A stretch of DNA of 64,000 nucleotides from an uncultured Bacilli bacterium (GTDB lineage: Bacteria; Bacillota_I; Bacilli_A; RF39; UBA660): positions 1 through 64,000 of the forward strand of contig CAKPJX010000005.1 in NCBI GenBank assembly GCA_934163035.1, written 5' to 3'. Positions 41,733 to 50,560 of the stretch are shown piece by piece. The position numbers and the translations under genes were made by a program. Below the pieces are notes generated by a model. That model worked only from the letters and a program-made list of their open reading frames with translations, did no database searches and was not told the origin of the DNA. The first letter of the stretch is position 1, and the number at the start of each line of letters is the position of its first letter.

Positions 41733-42083
41733 ATGTTAGATTTATTTCAAATTGGAGTAGTAGGAACAATAAGTGATAGCTGTGGTGGATTAGGTCCAGT
41801 TGTTAAAATATTAAAACTAGGTGTTTTAAGAATTGTATGTATTGTTATTCCAATCGCTCTAATCGGTTTTGCAATATTTGATTTAGGAAAAGCCATTATT
41901 GCAAGTGATGATAAAGAAGTAAAAGCTGCTCAATCAAGACTTATAAAGAGAATTATATATGGTATAGTTATTTTCTTGGTACCATTTATAATCACATTAG
42001 TAATGAATCTTGTAGCACAAGGTGCAGATCAATCAGAGACTAATACTCAAAATTGGGCAACATGTTGGAATAGTATTCAATAA
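41733..42083 (+). CDS. VirB2/TrbC-like two-helix protein
   Basis: This 116-aa protein has a short lead with one cysteine (SDSCGGLGPVV), then helix-loop-helix: LRIVCIVIPIALIGFAIFDL, IIASDDKEVKAAQSRLIKR, IIYGIVIFLVPFIITLVMNL. The two-helix hairpin with a charged loop is typical of TrbC/VirB2 conjugation pilin or pore proteins, and the next gene repeats it. I start at 41733 after GGAGAGG; the longer frame from 41700 crosses the promoter. A strong terminator follows, so it may be made in greater amount than downstream proteins. Confidence 0.78.
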   Translation: MLDLFQIGVVGTISDSCGGLGPVVKILKLGVLRIVCIVIPIALIGFAIFDLGKAIIASDDKEVKAAQSRLIKRIIYGIVIFLVPFIITLVMNLVAQGADQSETNTQNWATCWNSIQ

Positions 42084-42109
42084 TAGCAAACGTTTGCTAT
42101 TTTTTTTTT
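42082..42109 (+). terminator. Terminator after the first VirB2-like gene
   Basis: A near-perfect palindrome, AATAGCAAA/TTTGCTATT around CG, is followed by nine T. It starts at the stop codon. Confidence 0.88.
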
Positions 42110-42113
42110 ACTC

Positions 42114-42136
42114 TGTTATAATTAATATGATATAAT
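42114..42136 (+). promoter_or_regulatory. Two overlapping extended -10 elements before 42154
   Basis: TGTTATAAT (42114-42122) and TGATATAAT (42128-42136) both match the extended -10. Either or both could drive the second VirB2-like gene and virB6. Confidence 0.6.
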
Positions 42137-42153
42137 GTTTTTGGAGTGATTTT

Positions 42154-42810
42154 ATGAAATGGTCAAAACTATTACCAACAATATTTTTATTAGGCTTAAT
42201 ACTAGCTCTACCACACAATGTAAAGGCAGAAGAGGCCAAAAAGTGTCTATATGATAATAGTTCAACAATTACAATACATACTGATAATACGGCAGAAGTT
42301 TCAGATGGAATTATAAGTTGGAATTGGTGGAAAAAGAAAAATGGTAACAAGCTTATTTGTCCAAAGTATATTATTATGTCAAATCCAGTAGCTGTAAGAG
42401 ATAGTTTAGAAGAAGCACAAAAATATTCTACTCAAAATAAAGCTAATTATTACAAGCTAGTGAGTTCAGAAATTGTTACAAAGAGTGATAACAACACTAC
42501 ACAAAATAATTCCGAAGGAACATCAGAGTCATATTTAGGAAAAGTAGATGATGATGACTCAGTTGCATGGTTAATAAAAAAGGTTTTAAATTATGTAAGA
42601 ATAGCTGGACCAGTATTAGTCTTAATTTTAACAAGTGTTGACTATTTAAGAGCATTAATTCAAAGCGATGACGAGACAATGGCTAAAATAAATAAAAAAT
42701 TAGGAACCAGATTATTATTAGTAGTTTTACTATTTCTTATACCTACACTTGTAAATGTTGTACTATCATTAGTTGGATATGATACAGCAAATACTGAGGC
42801 ATTTAAATAA
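42154..42810 (+). CDS. Exported VirB2/TrbC-like protein with ectodomain
   Basis: This 218-aa protein has a signal peptide (LLPTIFLLGLILALPHNVKAEE) and about 110 residues of extracytoplasmic domain with two cysteines (KKCLYD, LICPKY). The same two-helix hairpin as the protein at 41733 follows (LNYVRIAGPVLVLILTSVDYL, QSDDETMAKINKKLGTR, LLLVVLLFLIPTLVNVVLSL). The shared loop pattern SDD-E--A--K-L--R marks them as relatives. It looks like a pore or pilin-type T4SS component carrying an added external domain. GGAGTGAT precedes the ATG. Confidence 0.78.
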   Translation: MKWSKLLPTIFLLGLILALPHNVKAEEAKKCLYDNSSTITIHTDNTAEVSDGIISWNWWKKKNGNKLICPKYIIMSNPVAVRDSLEEAQKYSTQNKANYYKLVSSEIVTKSDNNTTQNNSEGTSESYLGKVDDDDSVAWLIKKVLNYVRIAGPVLVLILTSVDYLRALIQSDDETMAKINKKLGTRLLLVVLLFLIPTLVNVVLSLVGYDTANTEAFK

Positions 42811-42824
42811 AAGAGGTGATATAA

Positions 42825-44915
42825 ATGACTGAATATACTAGTGCTAACACAATTACCGATATGCTTAGAAGTATTCTAAGTACTATAATAGATAGGCCAG
42901 CATTTCTTATACTTAGTTTAATGTATGAGATTTTCTTTAATGTTGCCAATGCAGAGTTATTTAACGATTCTACTATTAGAAGATTTTATTATAAAATCCA
43001 ATTAATACTTGGCGTTTTTATGATATTTAAATTGTCTATTTCAGTATTAGAAGCTATCGTAAATCCCGAAAAGCTAACAGCAAAAAAGACAGGTACAATG
43101 TCAATAATTGCTAGAGTATTTATATCATTAGCACTATTGGCTGCATTAACCCCAATAAATATTCCAAATCCTAAGAATGAATATGAAAGAAAATTAAAAA
43201 ATAACGGTTTAATCTTTGGTATTTTATATTCACTACAATATCGAATATTGCAACAGAATACGCTGGGAAGATTAGTATTAGGAGATGAATTTGTTAGCAG
43301 TGAAAGTAGCGGTCAAAACAAAAAAATAAGGGAAACAGTTTTGTCAACCTCAGATGCTGCTAATTCCTTCTCATCAACTATCTTAAAAACGTTTATGAGA
43401 ATAAACTTAGTACCAAAAAGTGAAAGACAAACAAATAATGATGGTAAGCCAGATGAACTTAACAAAAACAATTGGGTATGTAAGGACATAGACAGCACAC
43501 TTATAGATACATATAGAGACGTAAATGCAGATCCACAACAATTACTTATGTTCATCAATTATGATTGCGATACATCATCAAGTGATGGTGTAGTATCGCA
43601 CCTTAAATCTAAATTAAATAAATTAGCTAGCAAGGCTGATTATGCTTTTACATATAACCCATTAGGTGGAATTGCTGCATATGTATTTGCTTTCTTATTA
43701 TTAACATTTACTGTTGATGTGGCAATTAGAGCCATAAAAATTGCAATATTAAGATTAATAGCTCCGATACCAGTTATTAGTTATATGAGCCCTAACCCAA
43801 AGGATAATGGTGCTATGGGAACTTGGGCAAAATCATTAGCGACAACATATCTATCACTATTTACTAGACTACTTATAATTTACTTAGTAATATATTTAAT
43901 TCAAGACATGATTCAAAATGGTATGGCAGCAAAAACTACTGGTGGCTTGATAGGCGGCATTTCATTTATATTGATTTGCTTTGGCTTATTCTTATTTGCC
44001 AGACAAGCTCCAAAGTTTATTCAGGATGCACTTGGAATAAAAGCCGGTAGTGGAAGCGTTGGTCTTGCACTTGCTGCATCAGGACTTGGAACAATAAGGG
44101 GTGGAGGAAAACCAAGAGATGCTTGGAGCAATATGATGGAAGCATCAAGAGCTGCACAAAGTGGTGGAAAAGATCCTGTTTCAGGAAATTCGTATAGAGC
44201 TAACTTGGGTTCATATAAAGATATGAGAGATGCAACGGTAAAGAAAGAAAAGGATAAATATGATAAGAATTTAGCTCAAAATTATTATGAAAGAGCATTA
44301 GATATTGATGATCAGGATGGGGCAGGCTATAAAAGTCGTCGATGGTGGCAGTCAAAAGACTCTGGAGAAGCTAGAGCAAAAACTCAAACCTTTGACGCAA
44401 ATAAACAACGATATAAGGCGAATTGGCAAACACATGAACGTGCAACTGGTAGAGGTGTAACAACAAGGGCTGGATCGGAATTCCATACTAGAAGAGATCC
44501 GTATCCAACACCGACCCCATCTGGACAACAAGGAACACCACCATCTGGACCACCAAGTAGAAATAGAGGGGATGCTGCCGATAAAAGTATTGGTATAGAA
44601 GTAAGACCAGTATATAAACATAAACCAATAAAAGTAGGTGGTAAAACTATAACTATAGGAGAACCAGAGATGCGTCAAAACGGTGGTTCTGGATATGCTG
44701 TTGACGGATCAATACCAAGTGGACCAATACCAGGCGGACCAACACCAAGTGGACCAACACCAGCCGGACCAACACCAGCCGGACCAACACCAGGTGGACC
44801 AACACCAGCCGGACCAACACCAGCTGGACCAACACCAGGTGGACCAACACCAGATGGACCAACACCAGGCGGACCAACACCAGGTGGACCAACACCAGGT
44901 GGACCAACAGCGTAA
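42825..44915 (+). CDS. VirB6/TrbL-like polytopic channel protein with repeat tail
   Basis: This 696-aa protein has an N-terminal helix, several more to about residue 125, a loop with cysteines (VCKDIDS, NYDCDTS), then a second group of helices (about 278-400) that includes VAIRAIKIAILRLIAPIPVISYMSP. That arrangement fits VirB6/TrbL, the inner-membrane channel of type IV secretion. From about 410 the chain is hydrophilic and basic, and it ends with 13 pentapeptides of the form GPTPx (about 628-696). AGAGGTGAT precedes the ATG. Confidence 0.85.
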   Translation: MTEYTSANTITDMLRSILSTIIDRPAFLILSLMYEIFFNVANAELFNDSTIRRFYYKIQLILGVFMIFKLSISVLEAIVNPEKLTAKKTGTMSIIARVFISLALLAALTPINIPNPKNEYERKLKNNGLIFGILYSLQYRILQQNTLGRLVLGDEFVSSESSGQNKKIRETVLSTSDAANSFSSTILKTFMRINLVPKSERQTNNDGKPDELNKNNWVCKDIDSTLIDTYRDVNADPQQLLMFINYDCDTSSSDGVVSHLKSKLNKLASKADYAFTYNPLGGIAAYVFAFLLLTFTVDVAIRAIKIAILRLIAPIPVISYMSPNPKDNGAMGTWAKSLATTYLSLFTRLLIIYLVIYLIQDMIQNGMAAKTTGGLIGGISFILICFGLFLFARQAPKFIQDALGIKAGSGSVGLALAASGLGTIRGGGKPRDAWSNMMEASRAAQSGGKDPVSGNSYRANLGSYKDMRDATVKKEKDKYDKNLAQNYYERALDIDDQDGAGYKSRRWWQSKDSGEARAKTQTFDANKQRYKANWQTHERATGRGVTTRAGSEFHTRRDPYPTPTPSGQQGTPPSGPPSRNRGDAADKSIGIEVRPVYKHKPIKVGGKTITIGEPEMRQNGGSGYAVDGSIPSGPIPGGPTPSGPTPAGPTPAGPTPGGPTPAGPTPAGPTPGGPTPDGPTPGGPTPGGPTPGGPTA
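44706..44912 (+). repeat. 15-bp tandem repeat coding GPTPx pentapeptides
   Basis: A degenerate unit at 44706, then twelve units of GGACCAACACCA plus a variable codon from 44721 to 44900, then a truncated unit. The last codon of each unit changes (GCC, GGT, AGT, GAT, GGC, GCT). All frames stay open across it, which produces long spurious antisense frames. Copy number may vary between strains. Confidence 0.95.
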
Positions 44916-44933
44916 AAAGGAGTGTGATACATA

Positions 44934-45242
44934 GTGAATTATTTAATTCCAGCAAATACAAAAAGAGGACAATTGATATTGGGACTGTTTAGACCCTTCG
45001 ATTTGATTTTGGTTGGTAGTGGAATAGCTGTAACAATATTGTTACTTGCTTTATTACCACTAAGTTCAACATTTATGACAGTATTAGCACTATTACCAGG
45101 GGGGGTATGTGCTATTCTTGTTACTCCATTACCGTATTACCACAACGTATTAAATGGCATAATTGAAGTGTATTCATTTTTAACAAGTACCCAAAAATAT
45201 AAATGGAAAGGTTGGTGTTATAGGGAATGGCTCAAAAAGTAG
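44934..45242 (+). CDS. PrgI family protein (VirB3-like)
   Basis: This 102-aa protein begins NYLIPANTKRGQLILGLFRPFDLILVG, has two close helices (about 24-60) and ends in YKWKGWCYREW. PrgI proteins are the Gram-positive VirB3 equivalents, always coded just before VirB4, as here. The start is GTG 44934 after AAGGAGTGTGAT. It overlaps the next gene by 16 bases. Confidence 0.88.
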   Translation: MNYLIPANTKRGQLILGLFRPFDLILVGSGIAVTILLLALLPLSSTFMTVLALLPGGVCAILVTPLPYYHNVLNGIIEVYSFLTSTQKYKWKGWCYREWLKK

Positions 45243-45781
45243 CAAGTACATACAAGTACACAGAAGATTGGCTTCCAGTCAAAACAATTCAAAATGGTAT
45301 GATCCTTACAAAAAGTAATTATAAAGTAACAGGAGTAAAAATATCTCCTAAAAATATTTTTATTCTTGATCCAGACGTTCAAAACAATATATTAATAAGC
45401 TTAAAAAACTTTTATAATACTATTGATTTTGAATTTTGGCTAGTTGTTGCTGATAGACCAGTAGACATATCTGTCTATATGTCAAATTTACAATTAAAAT
45501 TCAATGAAGCAACATCACCAGCAATTAGAAAGCTGATTGCTCAAGACATTCAAAAAGGTGAAAACTTTATCAATAATAACATTGTTGATACGGAATATTA
45601 CTTCCTATTTAAAGATAAGAATGTGGATCTCCTACAAAAAAGAGTAAGAATGATGATCAATGGTTTAGCAAGCTGTGGTTTGAACGCGTCACAAACTAGC
45701 AATGAAGATTTGAGAGTTATTTTAGAAAATTTCTTAAATGGGGGAAATAGAACTGAATTTGGGACGGTGATGCCAGTATGA
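45227..45781 (+). CDS. N-terminal half of VirB4, separately coded
   Basis: This 184-aa protein matches the N-terminal domain of Gram-positive VirB4 ATPases (WLPVKTIQNGMILTKSNYKVTGVKISPKNIFILDP, then NIVDTEYYFLFKD). It ends in a TGA that overlaps the ATG of the next gene (ATGA), which continues the VirB4 chain in another frame. Either the lineage splits VirB4 into two coupled genes, or a frameshift broke one gene. Both halves look well kept, which favours a functional split. Confidence 0.82.
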   Translation: MAQKVASTYKYTEDWLPVKTIQNGMILTKSNYKVTGVKISPKNIFILDPDVQNNILISLKNFYNTIDFEFWLVVADRPVDISVYMSNLQLKFNEATSPAIRKLIAQDIQKGENFINNNIVDTEYYFLFKDKNVDLLQKRVRMMINGLASCGLNASQTSNEDLRVILENFLNGGNRTEFGTVMPV

Positions 45782-47577
45782 GTACAGGGCTTATAAGTCA
45801 GTTAGCTCCTAAGGGGCTACATTTTTCTGTTAGTGATTTTGTAATAAGTGATAAATATGCAACAATAATGACAGTTGTTTCATATCCCAAATATATCCAA
45901 CCAGGATATCTTTCAAATTTAACAAATATGCCTGGTATAAAAGTTGTTGTAAAACACATCCCAGTTCCATTTCAACAAATGGCAAAGATGTTAAATAAGC
46001 AGGTTGCTGATTTAAAAGAAAAATATCATAATGAAAGAGATTTAACAGTAAGAGAAAGATTGAGGCAAGATGCCGAAAGCTTAGAGTATTTCATTTCAAT
46101 GCTAGCTGGAAGTCAAGCAAGAATTTTTGACTTTCAAATGCATATTATGATTACTTCTAGTACTAAAGAGGGACTAGAACTAAAAAAGTTAAATGTCAAA
46201 AACTACTTAGATGCAATGGAGCTAAAAGCAGTATCATTAAGATTTGAGCAAGAAAAAGTTTTAAAATCAATGCTTCCAATATTTACATCAAAAGGGGCTC
46301 AAGAGTTAGAATCTAGGATTGGGACACCAATACCATCTGTTACAATATCAGCAATGTATCCATTCATCTTTGATAGCATAAAAGATCCAGGACTATCCAC
46401 CTTATTGGGTGTAGACTTTTCTGGTGGTATTATCTTATTTAACCAATTTTTATATAAGATAAAAAAAGAAAATAATAGAAATAATGCCAATATGATAATT
46501 CTTGGTACTTCTGGTTCGGGAAAATCAACTGCAGCTAAATTGATGCTAAGAACACATATTAGAAATGGTTGCCAAATTGTTATAATTGACCCAGAAGATG
46601 AGTTTAGAGAAATGACAGAAACATATGGCGGAGATACGGTAGATATAGGTAAAGGTGGAGAATTCGGTTTAATTAATCCATTAGAAATAGTTATTGATGC
46701 CGATGAAGAAGAAATAAAACAAGGCTTAGGATACACCGTTTTAACAAGAACATTACAATTTTTAAAAGCTTTTATGAAGTACTATGATCCATCCATAGAA
46801 GAAGATGTTTTAACCATGTTTAGTGAAATTGTACAAGATACATATAAGCGTTTTGGGATTGACTATAACACTAATTTTTCAAGCTTTACATCAGCAGATT
46901 ATCCAACATTTAGTGATGTTTATGCAACAATAAGAGGAAAATTAATGTCTATGACAGATCACACACAAGAACGTGATATCATGGAACGACTAGAATTAAA
47001 AGTAAGGCCAATCACAAAAGAATTAAAATTTTATTTTGATGGTCACACAACTATCAGTAAAGATAGTGATTTTATGGTCTTCAATATAAAAGAATTAATG
47101 AATAGTGATTCTAATGTTAGAAATGCCTTATTCTTTAACATATTAAAATATGCTTGGGGACTATGTCTAGATTATAGTGTTGATACAGTACTAATGGTAG
47201 ATGAAGCCCATGTATTACTAGGAGACAATAATGCCCTAGGTGCTGACTTCTTAGCTCAGGTTCAAAGAAGAGCAAGAAAGTATAACACTGGAACTATTAT
47301 AATAACTCAGCAGCCAAGTGATTTCTCTGCACCAGCTGTTATTACGCAGGGAAAAGCTATTTTTGATAATGCCTCATACTATTTAGTTATGGGCTTGAGA
47401 AAGCAAGCTGTAGAAGATTTAAGTTTACTTATAGATTTAAATGATAGTGAAAAAGAAAGTATTAAAAGATACTCACAAGGTGAAGCACTATTCGTCTGTG
47501 GAAATAGACGTATGAGAATAAATGTTGCTGTCACTAAAGAAGAATTGGACTCTTTCGGTATTGGAGGAGGACTATAG
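45778..47577 (+). CDS. virB4: VirB4 ATPase (C-terminal part)
   Basis: This 599-aa protein starts LISQLAPKGLHFSVSD, the join seen in the middle of full-length Gram-positive VirB4. P-loop GTSGSGKST lies at 243-251, then IVIIDPEDEF, Walker B TVLMVDEAHVLL and the later motif RRARKYNTGTIIITQQPSD. VirB4 energises type IV secretion at the membrane. It is translationally coupled to the preceding gene by the ATGA overlap. Confidence 0.95.
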   Translation: MSTGLISQLAPKGLHFSVSDFVISDKYATIMTVVSYPKYIQPGYLSNLTNMPGIKVVVKHIPVPFQQMAKMLNKQVADLKEKYHNERDLTVRERLRQDAESLEYFISMLAGSQARIFDFQMHIMITSSTKEGLELKKLNVKNYLDAMELKAVSLRFEQEKVLKSMLPIFTSKGAQELESRIGTPIPSVTISAMYPFIFDSIKDPGLSTLLGVDFSGGIILFNQFLYKIKKENNRNNANMIILGTSGSGKSTAAKLMLRTHIRNGCQIVIIDPEDEFREMTETYGGDTVDIGKGGEFGLINPLEIVIDADEEEIKQGLGYTVLTRTLQFLKAFMKYYDPSIEEDVLTMFSEIVQDTYKRFGIDYNTNFSSFTSADYPTFSDVYATIRGKLMSMTDHTQERDIMERLELKVRPITKELKFYFDGHTTISKDSDFMVFNIKELMNSDSNVRNALFFNILKYAWGLCLDYSVDTVLMVDEAHVLLGDNNALGADFLAQVQRRARKYNTGTIIITQQPSDFSAPAVITQGKAIFDNASYYLVMGLRKQAVEDLSLLIDLNDSEKESIKRYSQGEALFVCGNRRMRINVAVTKEELDSFGIGGGL

Positions 47578-47599
47578 AAGGTAGTTAGGTGGTGGTAGC

Positions 47600-50482
47600 A
47601 TGTCATCTTATAAAGCTAATAGGAATGATGGAAACAGCGGTGTTTCTGATAAAGAAAGAGCAGATAAAAATAATGCAAAAAACGTCCAAGTTGCTGCTGA
47701 TGTAGCCATGCAATCCGGCCACCCAGTAGTTGCAGCAGTTGGTGGTGCAGTAAAAGTTGGTGACATGTTAACTGGTGGTAAAGTAAGTGGAGAGCTAGGT
47801 AAAGCCGCAACCAAAATTATGGACAAAACACCTGGTGGGAAACAACTACAGAATGTTTCAAATAAATTAAGTGAATCTGGAGCAAGTGATGCTATAGGCA
47901 AAGCTGCAGCAATTCAAGGGGGAACATCAGGCACACCAACCAGTGGAGCAACCAGTAGTGCAACAGGTACAACCTCTCCAACAGTCGGAACCAATACTGG
48001 TAAATCAGGTGCAACGGGTACCACACCAACTACTGAACAAAATCCTCTATTGCCTGCATCATCAGATGGCCAAGCAACAGACAATAATATTGCTGGAGTA
48101 CCACCTGGCGTTGGCAAAAAAAGAGGTTCTAGTTTATTAGACGATGATGATGATAAACAAAAAGTTGAATTAACAGGTCAGGCAACATTAAGCAAGGTTG
48201 CTAAGATTTCTATTTTAACCTCCCTTTTTGCATCACCATTTTTGATAGTTATTTTAGTTGTAATGACAGCTACTACCGTATTTGGTACATATAAAGACGG
48301 ACTTGGTATAAATACTGTTAGTGGAGGAAAAACAGGAAACATAGATTATGTAGAAGATAGTCAAGAAGCAACAGAATTTTACGAAAGAGTAAATGAAGTA
48401 AAGGAAGAAATGCTTAGAGAAGGAAAAAGTGTTGATGCATTTAGAATAGTTGCTGTGTACCATATTCTATCAAAATACAATGGTAAATTATCATACAAAA
48501 CGATGTCAAAGCAAAAAATAGAAAAGATAGCTGATGCCATGCTAAATAATGGCATGTATGATGAGGAAACTTTCAAAAATAATTTAGTAGATGATATTAT
48601 AAAATCATATGTATCAAAAACTAGTAAAGAAAGAAGAGAAGCAATAGCAGATGAAATCTTTCAATATATAGTAGATTATTATGAATTCATAGGTGAAGAG
48701 ATGGATACTTGTGTATCATCGTCTGGAAATTGTGCATATAGCATAAAAGGATTTTATTCAAAATCAACGGGAAACATAAGTAAAAATATGAACATTTCAA
48801 ACTTAAAAGTGAGACTGATGCAGTGTGGTGGCGGTTACGGACGAGGAACATGGGGAAAACCTCTTGCTGGAGAAGAATTAATTGACTTTGAAAAGTATGT
48901 CCTAGGTGTAACCTATGGTGAGATTGGTACTAGTTTTAGTGATGAAGCTATCAAAGCCCAAATAGTTGCCGTAAGAAGTTTCTCACTCAGTAGACCTGCC
49001 ATGATGAATAATAGTCTAGGAAAGAAATTATCACAGGAAAATAATCAATGGATTCTTCAAATGTCATCATGTGTAGCAGATCAAGTATATTGTGATCCAG
49101 ATCAAGGTTGTTCAAGAATGAATGATGGTACCCAGGGTGGTACTATTAGAAGTGGACACTCAGTTGGAACCTTTAGATCACCTGCCTTACCATCTGACAG
49201 CAAACTAAGAACCCTAGCAAAAGAAGTAGAAGGTGAAGTCCTAGTAAATAATCAAGGAAACATAATAAGTACCTCATATATAAATACAACACAGAACTTA
49301 TTTAACAAATTGGCAAAACAGGGACTAAATTATAAACAAATATTGCTACAAGTATATAATCAAGGATCAACTAATTCTGGAGCCAAAGATGTAACTAAAA
49401 TGAGTTGTGGAACCACTACAGGTATATGCAGTTCTTCAACAGGAGAATATGCTAGCTGGAAACAAACAGATTCAAGATGGAAAAATGTAAGTTTGGGTAA
49501 TAGAACAGTTGGTCAGATCGGTTGTCTTGCAACTTCTGTCAGTATATTAGTAGCAAAAAGTGGTGTTCCTACCGTGCTTGGTGATAATTTTAATCCAGGA
49601 ACTTTTGTTCAACACTTAAGTAAAAATGGTGGCTTCGTAAATGGAAACTTTATATGGGATTCAGTAAGCAAAGTAGCCCCAGGCTTCCAATATGCAGGCC
49701 GTAAAGACTTAAGTGGATATACTGATCAACAAAAAATTAATGCAATAAGAGATTTAGTATCACAAGGATACTATGTTACAATTCAAGTAAGTAGTTCAAA
49801 TCCACAACACTGGGTTGCAGTTAATGATGTAGTTGGCAATCAAGTAAATATATATGATCCAAGTGATTCAAGGACAATATACGGTCAAAGATATCCTATC
49901 TCAAGAACCAAATTAGTTAGTTACTTTAAGGCTACCAAAACTGAAAGTAGTGGAGCTAGCACTACTACACCAACATCCTCAGCTAAAGGATTCCAGTGGC
50001 CAATTGCTAAAGAGCACAGCGGAATGGCACAACTTAATAATAATAGATTATATAAAATGGAACATAAAGGAATTGACATAACCGCAAAGTCTGCAAGCTA
50101 TAAAGGTAAAATAAACATTATTGCAAGTTATGATGGAGTAGTTGAATATGCATACAACGATATTTCACCTAAATATGATAACTACTATGGCAAAAGTGGG
50201 GCAACAGCTTCTTGGATGCATGATGGTTTTGGAAACAGTATTAAAATTAGGCACTCATATAAGGGACAGATAATTTATACATATTATGCCCATTTAACTC
50301 AAGATGTAAGAGTTAAAGCAGGAGATAGAGTCGTAGCAGGTCAAGTAATAGCAACAATGGGATCAAGTGGAAATTCAACCGGAACACACCTTCACTTTGA
50401 AACAAGGGTTGGTAGTAGTTCAAGAACTTATACAAATAAGAATAACCCACTAAATTATGTATCACCGAATAGTTACCCATAA
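47600..50482 (+). CDS. Three-enzyme cell wall hydrolase: SpoIID + C39-like + M23
   Basis: This 960-aa protein has a cytoplasmic Gly/Thr/Ser-rich part (1-195) and one helix (about 202-228), then three enzyme-like domains outside. First is a SpoIID-type domain (about 425-600: YVLGVTYGEIG with the catalytic Glu, AIKAQIVAVRSFSL). Second is a C39-like papain fold (about 615-780: QIGCLATSVSILV with Cys near 640, HWVAVNDV with His). Third is an M23/LytM endopeptidase (about 820-945: MEHKGIDI, THLHFE). It is in the VirB1/CwlT slot, where T4SS need a wall opener. GGTGGTGG precedes the ATG. I know of no usual family with this trio. Confidence 0.9.
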   Translation: MSSYKANRNDGNSGVSDKERADKNNAKNVQVAADVAMQSGHPVVAAVGGAVKVGDMLTGGKVSGELGKAATKIMDKTPGGKQLQNVSNKLSESGASDAIGKAAAIQGGTSGTPTSGATSSATGTTSPTVGTNTGKSGATGTTPTTEQNPLLPASSDGQATDNNIAGVPPGVGKKRGSSLLDDDDDKQKVELTGQATLSKVAKISILTSLFASPFLIVILVVMTATTVFGTYKDGLGINTVSGGKTGNIDYVEDSQEATEFYERVNEVKEEMLREGKSVDAFRIVAVYHILSKYNGKLSYKTMSKQKIEKIADAMLNNGMYDEETFKNNLVDDIIKSYVSKTSKERREAIADEIFQYIVDYYEFIGEEMDTCVSSSGNCAYSIKGFYSKSTGNISKNMNISNLKVRLMQCGGGYGRGTWGKPLAGEELIDFEKYVLGVTYGEIGTSFSDEAIKAQIVAVRSFSLSRPAMMNNSLGKKLSQENNQWILQMSSCVADQVYCDPDQGCSRMNDGTQGGTIRSGHSVGTFRSPALPSDSKLRTLAKEVEGEVLVNNQGNIISTSYINTTQNLFNKLAKQGLNYKQILLQVYNQGSTNSGAKDVTKMSCGTTTGICSSSTGEYASWKQTDSRWKNVSLGNRTVGQIGCLATSVSILVAKSGVPTVLGDNFNPGTFVQHLSKNGGFVNGNFIWDSVSKVAPGFQYAGRKDLSGYTDQQKINAIRDLVSQGYYVTIQVSSSNPQHWVAVNDVVGNQVNIYDPSDSRTIYGQRYPISRTKLVSYFKATKTESSGASTTTPTSSAKGFQWPIAKEHSGMAQLNNNRLYKMEHKGIDITAKSASYKGKINIIASYDGVVEYAYNDISPKYDNYYGKSGATASWMHDGFGNSIKIRHSYKGQIIYTYYAHLTQDVRVKAGDRVVAGQVIATMGSSGNSTGTHLHFETRVGSSSRTYTNKNNPLNYVSPNSYP

Positions 50483-50560
50483 AACAAAAAAGTAGTATTA
50501 GCCAATGCTTATATATAATACAAGGCTATATTGTGTGCACTAAACTTATAGGAGGTTATT

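Noticed and set aside
44653..44961. Long open frames on both strands across the GPTPx repeat
   Set aside because: They follow from the 15-bp repeat staying open in every frame. Only the virB6 frame continues a conserved protein.
45775..45784. TGA recoded as tryptophan joining the two VirB4 halves
   Set aside because: The halves are in different frames, so reading through TGA would not join them. TGA also ends several other genes.
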